Both the position numbers and the translations under genes were made by a program. This document shows positions 1-10,956 of a stretch of 64,000 bases of DNA, piece after piece (position 1 is the stretch's first letter; every line of letters begins with the position of its first letter). The notes under the pieces were generated by a model. It saw only the letters and a program-made list of their open reading frames with translations. It had not been told where the DNA came from and made no database searches. The stretch spans positions 712,135 to 776,134 of the forward strand of contig CAADRB010000006.1 in assembly GCA_900708905.1 (NCBI GenBank), given 5' to 3'. The DNA comes from Hymenolepis diminuta (Eukaryota; Platyhelminthes; Cestoda; Cyclophyllidea; Hymenolepididae).

Positions 1-3000
1 GTTAACTCAATCTAATTGTGATTGGAAATAAACATCTTACCATTGCATCAGTCTTCCTATGATATAAAATATCTACTGAATATTATAAAGTAGAATAATA
101 GGATGAGTATAAAAATATTTTCAATAATTAAAATGATAAAAGTTCAAATTACGCAAGATAACTCTTGGCTGATTTCTTCAAAGTCTAGTACCAGTTCTTT
201 ATTTGCATTTAGGAAAAGAAGTTATCTATCTTCAAGGTGAATATTTGGATTCATCCTCTCAGCAAATAACTGGGATTGTCAAAAATACAGAGTTCAGATG
301 ATTGAGTTTACGTGTTTATATTGTGATTATCAATAAACAATTTCGAGATTTAAAATAGGTCTTGTAATTTATGCTTCTTTATATTTATGAATTTATTTGT
401 ATAGTTTGGTTGCTTTGTTGTTTATTTCCAAATTATTATTATCGACCAACTGACTTGGAGTTAACTTCCTTCTGGTTCGGTGAACAATTTAAGCGCTATG
501 TATTTACTGAGAATTACCAGTACGACTTTTGTTTTCGTCTTGTATTCTATTTAGAACATGCTGAAAAAAAACAATAATCAAGCCCATACTTTAGTCATGT
601 GGTCTGTTAACACTCAGATATGCACTTTTAATTTGAAGATATGACCTGAGGATAAATCAAATTAAATTGTGCGACGCAATGGAAATTCGAGAGTGGGAGA
701 GGGAGAGAAAAGAAGATGGGAAAAAAGAGAGAAGAATAATATGGGTAATGAGGGAAAGCCTGAGGGTGGAGCGTTTGCATCACAAATCTTGCAATCGCCG
801 TATCGTAAGATTTTAACGGCGAAATCTGAGTTATCGAGACGGAGGCGAATGCAAATCCCTAATCAATAATCTCCAATCGAAAATATTAGAATATTTTTTA
901 GGAATTCCTCAGGCTACGGGTACTCGAGTTGCGTAGATGGCAGATTGTTGGGCAAAAATCGCAAGTAAACATGGATAAGCAAAGAAATTGATGGCGAATT
1001 GAAAGATTTGATGGTTAATCCTAAAACAATTCGCAGGGAATAAAGAGAAATCGAAGATCCACACCACAAATAATGGTTAAATTTAATTTAATCATGTAAT
1101 CACGTTCTGTGACGGAGGGAATTTCTAACCCTATTCGTTATCATTTGCGAAATCACCTTCTTTTAAAATCTCGTACTCTCCATTAGTAACAGTGCAATTC
1201 GTTCTTCTAACTATCAAATGTGAACCAACAGATCTCAATCACAATTTATTTCATCGAAGGTGCAAATTTCCTGGTTTTCTGCCAATCGTGTGTCAATTCT
1301 TTAGCTGGCTCACTGGTATCGACGACTTTATGACTAACACAGGCAGCGTCAAGGTCAGTCTCACTGATTATCAACACCAATCAAATTACAAGCATCTAAA
1401 TGTTGATTAGTCTTATAGTTCTACGGTAAAAGGAATTCTAGCTTAGAATTTATCGAGGTAAGAAATAGAAAAATTTTAGACTAATGCCCTTTTAACTGAA
1501 CGAATAAAAGTACCATAAGACAAGAATAAAACATAAAATAATCGAAAACAGAATACTTTATCAGAGATTAGTAAAGTGGGGACAGTAACTAGTAACTATT
1601 AAGCTGTTTATAAATTTCTGTAGAAGAGTATAACTTGCAACACATCTGTAAATAACAACGTGAAAATGGCAATCAAATGGACCAAAATCAATTTGACATT
1701 TATGATAACAGATAGCGTAGATATGGAACCAAATCACTATAATTCCAATAATCTATTCTCATTCCCACTATCTGTCTAGCCTCGTCAATGTAAATAAAGG
1801 ATAGGTGGCCAACGACGCCAATCAAGGTAGGAGTAGAACAACGCAAACTTCAAATGAGAGGGAAAATCAAAAGTTTTTTCTCTATCCCTAAGGTAAGCGT
1901 TGAAAGTCACCTTAAATGAAATTTATCGAAATTCCAGTTGTCTTACATACGTACAGTCTTTCAATGTAAAAAAGTGGAAAATGCTGTCTATTCCAATCGA
2001 TATCATCTAGATGTCTAAATGCCATCGCAAATGTATATTTTGCAGTGATATTTCAAAATTATGAACGTGTAAGAAATTAAATTGGTCGAAAATAATGAGC
2101 AATTTTTATATTTTCCCAGATTTTACGTCGAAAACTTGACATTTTGTAGCTACTTATGCCTAATTTTTTTATTTGACAAAGATCTCTACAAATAGATTTA
2201 ACCGATTTCATACCTAACACTGAAATAAAAAGGCTTTTGATTAATCATCACAAATTATGCCAGGAATGAACGTTAAATACTTCAATTACATACAAAATTT
2301 TACGGTTTTGTATTTAAATTGCCGTTTCACTTCATTTAAGTAAACTATCTTCTGTGCAGAAAGAGATTACATCAGTAATGATAAGCGATGATAAGCAGAA
2401 AGTTTTGTGAAGTTTATAAAAAATTATATATATATATATATAGGACTATATCAGGTAGTTGACACGGCATTTCCATTCAGATTTTAACAGATGCAGAACT
2501 TTCATGTGATTTTAAATCGTAATGTATTTGGATTTTGGAGTTGCGAAGCTGTTTAGATTGGGAGAGCTAATTTTGGTATAGTGCTAGTTCAAAACCAGGT
2601 TGTCAGCATCTGAATATACAACTTTGACCCCAGCGGCACAGTTGTTAACGTGCTTTTATAAGAAAGAGACCCATTGGAACTCATCCGGAACGTCGGATTA
2701 ATAATGGGGGTGGTAAAATTTCAATTTCTCACCCCTTAATCCGAGGTTAGTATGTTGAAAATTAAGTAATTCCCTAACGAGCTAAATATTAACCTATCTT
2801 TCAAGTTAAGTTTTGAATGACCAATTGAAATGAATTACCTAATGACCAATGAATGAATTGCTTTATAATTTGTACTTCCCTCAAAGGGAGTTACCACCCA
2901 ACAAAACGGAAATGATCAGCTAGCACAAAGCGGGCAGGCTTTGTTATTATTTATCAAATTAAGAGAAAGAGTTTGAAGATCTTCTAACCAATGAACTTAT

Positions 3001-3444
3001 ATTATTAGAAGTGATTTATTATTTACCGTCTTGGGGAAGCATCTAGGATACGTAGAATTAAACTATACTCCAAAACTAAAATTCCAAAAAGAAGTGAAGG
3101 TGCTAGTCAAGTGGAAGAAGAAAATAAATCCCATTCACCTAAATAGTCATACAACCCTTGATTTTTTCTATCAATCAGGTTGTCCATTTTTGCTGTCAAA
3201 ATGATATCTTCCTAATGTTAAAATGTCTGGATTCGACTAATAAAATTCTGAGAAACAGTTTAGAACTTATCGTGCTTTTTATAATATTGTTTCCCTAGTA
3301 CTCAATATAAAAAATAATATTTCCCCCAAACAACTCCCATCCTTTTTTTTCAATTTAAGAGACCTTAAAGTGTGCAAAACAAATACCGGATACTAGGCAA
3401 CATCATGACCGAATCCCAAAGATGGATGTTTCATATTTCGCTGG
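1..3444. other. Intergenic AT-rich DNA, no gene recognised
   Basis: I see no recognisable gene here. Short reading frames at 371-577, 669-869 and 1192-1410 have no family motifs and are of chance length. The stretch 680-760 is purine-rich and encodes only a low-complexity Glu/Arg/Lys peptide. A (TA)n microsatellite lies at 2424-2442. Around 3020-3060 a short sequence resembles the tail of the SINE-like family described elsewhere in the window, but the match is too weak to call. Confidence 0.5.
2424..2442. repeat. (TA)n microsatellite
   Basis: An uninterrupted TA dinucleotide run of about 19 nt in AT-rich intergenic DNA. Confidence 0.9.
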
Positions 3445-3755
3445 AAGATGCTATAGCCAGCAGACGTTTATCAATACCTGGCGCTCAGAAATGATTGACT
3501 GGCGATAAGATCTCCACTACAGTGTCCACAGGCGGTCCTGCAGTGCGTTGGCGCGTTTGCACACAGATACCTAAACAGGTACCTCTTATCACGCCGAGAC
3601 TCCGACGACGAGACATGACTGACGTCCAATGAAGAAATGTTTTTCATATAAACCTAATTTACTTAATAATAAATTAGGGTGGCTTGCCTGTCACCTCCGA
3701 ACCGATCTGGCGATATAAGTGGCTTGACTTATTCCAAGTATTCGAATGATGTAAC
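3445..3755. repeat. Dispersed repeat R2, copy 1
   Basis: This roughly 300-bp block recurs in the same orientation at 45829-46130. Both copies open with GATGCTATAGCCAGCAGA and share GATTGACTGGCGATAAGAT, CTCCACTACAGT and ACAGGCGGTC. Later they share the CCGAGAC..CGACGA..GAGAC segment and CCGAACCGATCTGG near the end. By eye they are roughly three-quarters identical with small indels, so this is an old mobile or dispersed element and not a recent duplication. It is richer in CpG than its flanks. No coding capacity or terminal structure was recognised, so the class (LTR, SINE or fragment of a larger element) is open. Confidence 0.7.
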
Positions 3756-6700
3756 TGCGACAAACCACACGTTATTACACCTAGAAAGCCAGGTATATCC
3801 AGCTGAAACATCTGTGATTATTTTAACGTAGCAAAGATCATAGGAGCTCATTCAGCATGTCATTGGTGCCTATTCTTACTAATTTAATTCATTCTTATTA
3901 ATATTAACTTTCCCAGTGTTAGCCGTTATTTGATTGTAATTCTCCGTCAACCCATCTGAAGCATCTATTTTTTTGTTTATGAATTGATCTATTTTCAGCA
4001 TGTTCAAGGGAGCTAATTGGAATGTCTATTTACACGAACAAAGCTGACGGCTTTAATAAATTATCATTTTGTACTTAAGTATTGCCTACCCTGGACCCAC
4101 TCGATATCTCTGCAGCTCTGGACCATAGCTCACTACGTCATATGACTCCCCTCTTCTTTCGCCCCCCCGATATCAAGGCATGGCATCTGCCCTCATCTCT
4201 CAGCTGTCCTAATAGCTGGATATATAAGTAGGATTAATCTGAGAAATTTTGTAGGCTAAAAGATAATTCGGATATCAAATGTTTAGTTTTTAAAAAGGGT
4301 TTTATTTAATTTTTTGTAAAATCTGGAAAATCCGCCAATATATATATATATATATATGTATATTGGTTTATTGAGTGTTGATTAATATAACCCAGCAAGT
4401 TTTCGTTTACCTAAATGAATGATTTACAACTTATCTTTATGATCCCCTCACAGTTTTATTGGAAATTTTGTTCGTAGCTAGAGAGTGGTTGTTTTTCTCT
4501 AATGGGACATACTTGGGGTTAAGAGTGGAGTTCATCTTGTACAGAGTTTTATGAGTTGTAATAACTATGAATTTTAACGTACAACTGTGGTAAACAGACT
4601 AATTTTAGTATCTGAGGCAAGGCGAATTGAGTAGAGTTGACCTCCTCCTCCTCCCATCAAGTATCTCATTTTCCTGTTTATAAAGTTATAATTGACATAA
4701 TACGTTAGGACATGATCATTATAAACACATGTTCTGGGTTCTCTCTATGGTATTAAGATATTTTTCTAGTGACATTTTAAAGATCCCAAAAATGTACCCC
4801 AATGTAGTCATGATGGTGTGAGCGGTGCAATCATCCTGGCTTTTAAAGGGGAGTATTTTCGAATGTGCGTTTTTCTGGTTCACAAAACTTATAATATGGT
4901 CTATTGCAGAGGTACATATCAATGCGAATCTGTATTCAATATGGAATAAAACCACCTCTATTATTTTCATTTAATCACCTCAAACCGCTCGAAGAAGAAG
5001 TATGGAAATCATAATTTGAGCTTTGTAAAAAAGTATTACTTTGTGGGCTGTAATCTCCTCGAAATATTATATTTTGGTATTTAAAACAGTTTTTTCTGAA
5101 GAGGATATTAACTGGTCGTTTTCGTTTCATCAAATTTACGATATAAAATTACTTCTGGATTATAAGTCCCCATCACTTAATATTAACTGTTGGTTTCACA
5201 TCTGGTGGAACATTTAACGCTAATTTCATTAACAGCTGTCGACGAAAATGCACCATAGCTTTATCTAAAGTATGGCCATTTGTGGACGAATGTGTTTATA
5301 AACTGCCTGCCAATAATTTTTTAGTACTTTCTAAAATGCTGCATTCGTCGAAAGCTAGTTATGTTTCTAAGTGAGAATGTTTACAATTTCATTTGTTTTT
5401 GTATATCCCTTTATGTTTTTAAAGTCTCCTTAATGTAGATAGCTAAATAAGAGCACCCTGGAAACATACAAACTTCTAATAAGGAGCAGATGACTCATCA
5501 TTTAGAGATGGAATTAAGTCTCAATCTGATGCGAAACGTATTCCCCATTTCAACCTCAAGGAAAGTCTCATCGAAAGGGTCGGAGAAATGGCAAGCTCAA
5601 AGGGCTGGTTATAGGTAGAAAAATTAAACTTTTTCAAGATCTAACAAAAGTAGTGCGAACGAAATTCGGCTCCTTTCGATTACTGTCCTTCCATTCTCAT
5701 TACTGAGGGCGAAATCTAATCTAATCCATATATAATTGACTAACCAGGCGGTCAACAAATCCCGAATACCCTAATTGTATTTAAGGAACTACATTAATCT
5801 ATTAAAGGAGCTACAGGTCTTTCCTTTTCTCTGAGCTACAGAAATCATAGCATAGTCCCATATGTAAGCAGCCTAAAGTATAAAATGGCTACTTATGTCT
5901 ATATCAGTGGGTGCTAGGCTTGAAATTAAAGCACTACACTACCTTTTCCACTACAATTAATTGAAATGAGATACTTACCGCGTATCTTCATTTAATTGTC
6001 TAGGATATTCTGTTATAATTCCACCCTATTCCCCATTAAAAAAATCCATAAGTAGTGATTGAAAAATAGCTGCATATAAATTTTTAATAAATCGACAGGC
6101 TTTCGGCGAGTTTGAAAGTTATAGATGAGTCGTTACAGAAATTTCTTCTCACATCAATCTAAAAATCATCAAGAAATGTCGAAAAATTCTCACTGTGGAT
6201 AAATACCTTGATGTAAATTAAAACCGCATTATATTTTAATTTTTTCGCATTATCGGTTCTCTTGATTTGAAAATTTATAAATTTTAAGAGACAGGTACTT
6301 CTTATTCACAAATTATGCACAAAACGAAAGACACTGCAATCCTGATCTATTTCAACATAGAGTTTGCTTATAAACACAAACGCTGACACCACATGTGATT
6401 GCATTTCTTCTAGTGTAAGTAGAAGTAGCGTTTTTAGCCTGATTGTCACTTCTTGCGTCATAGAAGGTAATAGGCCTCCAAGCGCTCCTTCTCGCGGGCT
6501 TACTATGTGAATGTGTGTATTCGTGTATACGCAGACGCACTTAACTAACTCTGTATCAGAAGTTGGCACAGTGCCTGCCTGCCAAGAAATGAGTCATAAT
6601 CTCTCTCTGGAGGGAAGGATGTGCCTCCTTTAATCACATTCAGGCGTGTGCGAGTGTGTGATAGTTACCATTAGGCATATTTATCTACATAAGTCTTGGT

Positions 6701-7249
6701 GGTTGAATAGAGGAAAAATGGCTACTTGAAAGCTTTATTGAAAATCGATAAAACGGGATTGCTTGATGTCTTTAAGGAGACATTCAGAAAAAATTAAATT
6801 CAGTCTAAATTTAAAATAATTTCATATGGTTTACTAAAGTGGTGTTTTGGTGTAGAACTATCTGGAGATTCAGTTCTCATTGATTCTGACGCTATACCCA
6901 GGCGTTTGGTGTTCAAATTGTCTGTATCTGTGCCTCAATTCGGACAGTTCGTGGCACAGACGAATCTTCCTGTCGAACAGGAACCTTATTCACCTTGTTC
7001 ATGTTTCCGAGGTTGGTATTTCCCTCAGCAATTGTCTTACAAGCGATGTCGGTGCAAGCATTGCCCCTCAATACTCTCTAGTTGTCCACGAACAACATGA
7101 CAGAAAAGGACAGAATCAGAAAACTTTCCATAAAAATTTGTTGTTAAAAATCCAAACCGAGATACCATAGATCGAACGGTCTCTTGGCTACCTATCGTAC
7201 TGGTTCAAGCAAAGCCGAATATATGTGTATCTACAAACTAACGAGAGTC
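3756..7249. other. Intergenic DNA, no gene recognised
   Basis: No supported gene. A (TA)n tract lies at 4338-4358. Minus-strand reading frames at 4719-4970 and 6306-6569 show no recognisable domain. The last few hundred bases (about 6880-7249) precede a gypsy protease-like segment and may be eroded gag or protease DNA of that element, but I could not identify a zinc knuckle or other gag motif. Confidence 0.5.
4338..4358. repeat. (TA)n microsatellite
   Basis: A TA dinucleotide run of about 20 nt, followed by TGTATATTGG. Confidence 0.9.
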
Positions 7250-9200
7250 ATAATTGCCTACAACCAGATACCACTTCAGATATAACAATAATCTCAAGGA
7301 AACTCTGAAAACATGAATCAGTCTCCCTATCTGCAATTAATGCCTTTGACGAGTCTGTCAAGCTGATGTGGGAAACGTACTGGAACATTAGAATCTCAAC
7401 AGCAGCTTATGTAGCAGACTCTCAAATTAATCTGCTTTGTCTCTACTAGCTCGGTTTACCTAATCTCTTGGATCTGCCCATAAATACTATCTGAAATAGT
7501 GTCCATTCTGCTACATCCGCCACTTCATTCACAGCAGAGATTATGGTCCAGCGTTTTCTCGAGGTTTTTTAAGGAGGTAATGGTCTGTGTAATCATACTA
7601 AGGTGTTATTAAAACTGATGCCAAATGCTCAGATCAGTTCCACTAGTAGCTTTGCCTATAGTTGGGGAAGAACTTAACCGTCTGAAACAGACCTGTTTCT
7701 TATTCAAAGGGGCTCCATCTATTGTAGTTGTTCGGAAAACAAATCAAACCATTCTGTTGTGTGCTGACTATTCTATCGGTCTAAATATCGCATTGAACCT
7801 CGATTGTTATCCACTACCGGTTCCTGGTGACATCTCACAGTTTGATTTAACAGAAGCTTATTTTCAAATCGAAGTTGCGTCAGTGTCACCAAAGCTACCG
7901 ACTGTCATTACGCATTGTGGTCTATACCAATATACCGGACTTCCACTCGGTGGTAAATTAGCACCTACTATTTTCCAATTAACGGCAGAAATTATGATAT
8001 TGAGACTCTTTGGTACTCCTGCATACCTGACGATAATAACTATCGTGGGCCGCCTTCAGCAGAGCTTTCAAGAACGTGCCATCGCACTCCTTCAGCTTAT
8101 TCAGGAATATGGTTTCCGTCTTAGCGATGAGTAATGTAGGTCCTTTGTGCCCTCTTCTAAGACTATTAGATATAGCTTTGACGAAAATGGCCATCGCCCT
8201 GATCCAGAAAAGCTTCAGACAATTAGGATAATGCCGCAGTTTATGAACATTACTACATTAAGTTCATTATTGGATTTCATCAGCTACTGCAATAAGCTTT
8301 CACCAATACTGCATAAGGTTTGGACTCCTCTAAATGAGTTGCTGAGAAAAGATACTAAATAGAACTGGACTTCCAAATATGAGAATGCTTTCACAAACCT
8401 TAAGGACATGCACACTTCTAGTATTCTGCTTTCTCATTACAATCCGAATTTACCAATCATAGTGGCTGCAGATGCTATGAATTATAGTATTGGCGCAGTT
8501 ATCTCTCATGTCTTCGCTGGTGGTTCAGAAAAAGCCAGTGATCATACTCCTTGAACACTTACTATAGCTGAGAAGAACTAGAGCTGGATTGAAAGGGAGT
8601 CTTTGGTCATCATTTTCACTGTAAAAATTCCATAATTCCCTTTACGGTCGGCACTTCACCCTAATAACCGATCATAAATCTTTTCAAAAGAATATTCGAA
8701 TTTACCCTGCTGGCTGATTTCAGCCTTGGTAGACTATTCTTAGCAGCTTTCATTTTGATCTTGAATGTCGAGGTTGGACAACCTGAATGTATTTCTTATC
8801 CCATCTACAACCAAAGATGTCCTGACAAGTAAACCGTTATTGCAAGTCTGATTAGGGAAGGCAACATGCAATGCTCTTTATTTGACGTTGTGCTCAAAAC
8901 TCCAAAGTGCGACAACAAAAGACTCATTGTTTGCACATAAAGGCGATCTCTTACAGCTTTATTGACGAAATGATAATCTGTCAGTAATTAATTTCTGCTT
9001 AATATATGCAGATTGTGTCGTCATTCCTTGATTACTTAAGCGAGCTATATTACAGCAGTGTCATATCAGTCATTCGGGTGTTAGCAGCATGAAATCTATT
9101 GCAAGAACGTGTGCATACTGACCTGGAGTGGACAAAGACATCGAAGTGGTTGATGAAAGATGTTCAAAATGCCACCAAGCGGCTACGCTTCATATAGTAA
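7250..9200 (+). mobile_element. Ty3/gypsy retrotransposon pol relic
   Basis: This is the pol region of a Ty3/gypsy LTR retrotransposon, in the usual order protease, reverse transcriptase, RNase H and integrase. Near 7263 a protease-like PDTTSDITIISRK is visible. RT follows at 7660-8134 with EELNRLKQT, VVVRKTN, YPLPVPGDI, TEAYFQIEV and GLYQYTGLPLGGK. After an in-frame stop the thumb and connection continue (RRPDPEKL-like, then WTPLNELLRKDTK). RNase H lies at about 8430-8640 with VAADAMNYSIGAVISHVF. The HHCC zinc module of integrase closes the recognisable part at 9050-9200 (HISHSG..., then CSKCHQAA). Several stop codons and frame changes interrupt the frame, and no flanking LTR was found. The two LTR-like copies elsewhere in the window cannot be assigned to it. 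Confidence 0.92.
7625..8362 (+). pseudogene. Gypsy reverse transcriptase, inactivated
   Basis: This is the best-preserved part of the gypsy relic: the fingers, palm and thumb of the reverse transcriptase, in one frame apart from a TAA at 8132-8134. Domain order is EELNRLKQT, then the palm with DLTEAYFQIEV (first catalytic Asp region) and the GLPLGG turn, then the thumb. The family's YLDD active-site motif is replaced by YLTI at about 8024-8035. A single-base loss followed by a compensating gain just downstream would explain why both aspartates are gone while the flanking residues stay aligned. The usual TxFAKLD segment is also shortened to QFDLTEAY. The copy is therefore catalytically dead. 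Confidence 0.88.
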
Positions 9201-9654
9201 GTAATTTCGATGAGTTGTAATTAATGGAGCGCCTTCATCGTTTTACTTCTTACATTAAAAGTATGTCTAAAATGAGAATATGTGTCATCCGGTCGAGATG
9301 GTGTATGGCTCTCTTATTTAGCGGATGTTAATTGATAGCCCAATCATTTTCAAATTTGCTGTCTTTATGTAGACACTTAATTTCACATTCTTTTCCAAGG
9401 GGTTCATCAAAATTTTTCTTATAGGCTGGATTTTGGATTATGTATGGATTTCATAAATAATAATAATAATAATACCAATAGGCACCAAGGTCAATAATAG
9501 AAAATAATTCTCAACACTCATCTAAGGGAGAGTAAAGGCATTTTATAACCTCCCCCGCACGATACTCTCATTGCATCATCTTTACCCAATACTAATCTGT
9601 GAGTTATATGAATTCTGGGTTGTAAACCGATTCTAATCAAATGATTATTATTTG
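9201..9654. other. Spacer between gypsy relic and mariner
   Basis: AT-rich DNA with no gene seen. It contains an (ATA/TAA)n trinucleotide tract at about 9455-9473. The 3' half of integrase and any LTR of the preceding gypsy element are not recognisable here, so the element is truncated or too eroded to follow. Confidence 0.5.
9455..9473. repeat. (TAA)n microsatellite
   Basis: About six TAA/ATA units between the gypsy relic and the mariner element. Confidence 0.85.
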
Positions 9655-9689
9655 TTAGATTGTAACAGAAGTTCTGTCTATCTTTTTGG
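9655..9689 (+). repeat. Mariner left terminal inverted repeat
   Basis: It pairs with 10923-10956 in inverse orientation. The core GTAACAGAAGTTCTGTCTA matches ATAACAGAAGTTCGGTCTA at the other end, followed by a T-rich stretch in both. Confidence 0.88.
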
Positions 9690-9728
9690 TTTGAAGTAAA
9701 GTGAAAATTCTGTCAAAATTACATTTAT

Positions 9729-10750
9729 TTAGTGTTCAACATAGTCACTATTTTTATTTATTACATTTTCCCATCTTGCTATAAGCTTTCTCATTCCTCC
9801 TTCATAGAATTTAGCCAGTTTGGGCTCAAAAAAAGAAACTAGCTTCATTTCCAACTCTTCTCTTGAAGTAAACCTCTGAAGTCTCATTGAATGATTCTGT
9901 AAGCTCCCGAAAGATGAAAATCGGTTGGTGCAAGATGGGAGAATATGATGGGTGATGTATGAATTCCCAGATAAATTCTTCAACGAGATTTTTGGTTGCT
10001 CTCGAAGTATGGGGTCTGGCATTGTCATGGTGCAGAATCACTCCTTTTTGATTGATGAAGGAAGGCTGTTTTTCCTATTGAAGTGCATTTAAATGAGTTA
10101 GCTGCTGAGAGTAAACTTCAGATGTTATTGTCTGATCGTCACCCATTAGTTCATAATAAACAATTCCCTTCAAACCCCGCCATACACGAAAAAGAATTGT
10201 TTTCTGGGGCAATCCCAAACTGTCTCGGTTGTGGGATTGGCTCTGAACCACTGTCTTGACTTAGCCACTGTCTTTTACGCTTAACGTTGTTGTAAAGGAT
10301 CCACTTCTCATCGCTGTCAGATATGATTGAATCTAAAAAGGGTGTCTGAAGTTCACGAGAACACAGTGAAACACAATAGGTCACGCACTGTTTCTTGCTG
10401 ATTTCTGGTAAATCCCATTTCCCATGTGGGACCCATTTCCCAGCCTTTGAGACTTCCCCACCCAAGTGTTTTCATTTCCCCATATATGGTCATATGGCAG
10501 CTTACGTGAAAAGTCTTGCTCAATTCCGTAGTAGTGCAGGTTGGATTTTCATCAATGACAACTTGCAACTGCTCGGAATTGAGTTTTTTGAGCATCCTGC
10601 TCTTGGTTCGTCTTCCAGGCCAAAGTCATCCTTTTTGAAACGTGAAAACCACCTTCTGCAGGTCTTTTCATTCACAACATCATTTCCATAAGTGTCTTTC
10701 AGTGTTTTTTGTTGCTGAGCTTGCCGTATTTCCTTTATGAAATTCAAGCC
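9729..10750 (-). pseudogene. Mariner transposase, frameshifted
   Basis: Decayed transposase of the mariner/Tc1 superfamily. The N-terminal helix-turn-helix part lies at 10747-10520, with TCRRWFSRFKKDDFGLEDEPR. A second frame at 10595-10353 carries the next DNA-binding segment (TTELSKTFHVS). A third at 10465-10151 has AGKWVPH, PFLDSI and the first catalytic region SDSDEKWILYNN. The second catalytic aspartate is present in ILHHDNARPHTSR at about 10033. The region of the third aspartate (about 9930-9950) is scrambled by small indels, although a GAT codon survives there in another frame. The C-terminus FYEGGMRKLIARWENVI ends at 9729. No frame spans the gene, so it encodes no working transposase. 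Confidence 0.92.
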
Positions 10751-10922
10751 GTAATATATGCCTGATATGCTCTTTATTTGGAGTATAAATTGGGGCTAGA
10801 AATATTTATTAATAACAATAATTATCACACAATCTGAAAGAAAAATAATATTTCACTAATTACCATAGATCAGCATACAACATTGACGAGGTAAATTGAA
10901 GTAATCGTGCCCTAAACACAGC

Positions 10923-10956
10923 TCAAAAATTAGACCGAACTTCTGTTATAACCTGA
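10923..10956 (-). repeat. Mariner right terminal inverted repeat
   Basis: Inverse partner of 9655-9689, with only a few mismatches over about 30 bp. It is followed by TA, the canonical mariner insertion dinucleotide. Confidence 0.88.

Larger units (their letters stand above)
9655..10956 (-). mobile_element. Mariner-family DNA transposon, complete length, inactive
   Basis: A 1302-bp element, the normal size for mariner. Left end (plus strand) TTAGATTGTAACAGAAGTTC and right end (reverse complement) TCAGGTTATAACAGAAGTTC form imperfect inverted repeats that continue for about 33 bp. The right flank carries TA (10957-10958), the expected mariner target; the left flank reads TG, a decayed TA. Between them a minus-strand transposase is broken into at least three frames. 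The intact ends with a ruined coding region mark it as a dead, non-autonomous copy. Confidence 0.93.

Noticed and set aside
669..869. Purine-rich 66-codon frame, and an overlapping frame rich in Glu and Arg
   Set aside because: Composition follows the GA-rich DNA, and neither frame has any domain or conservation evidence.
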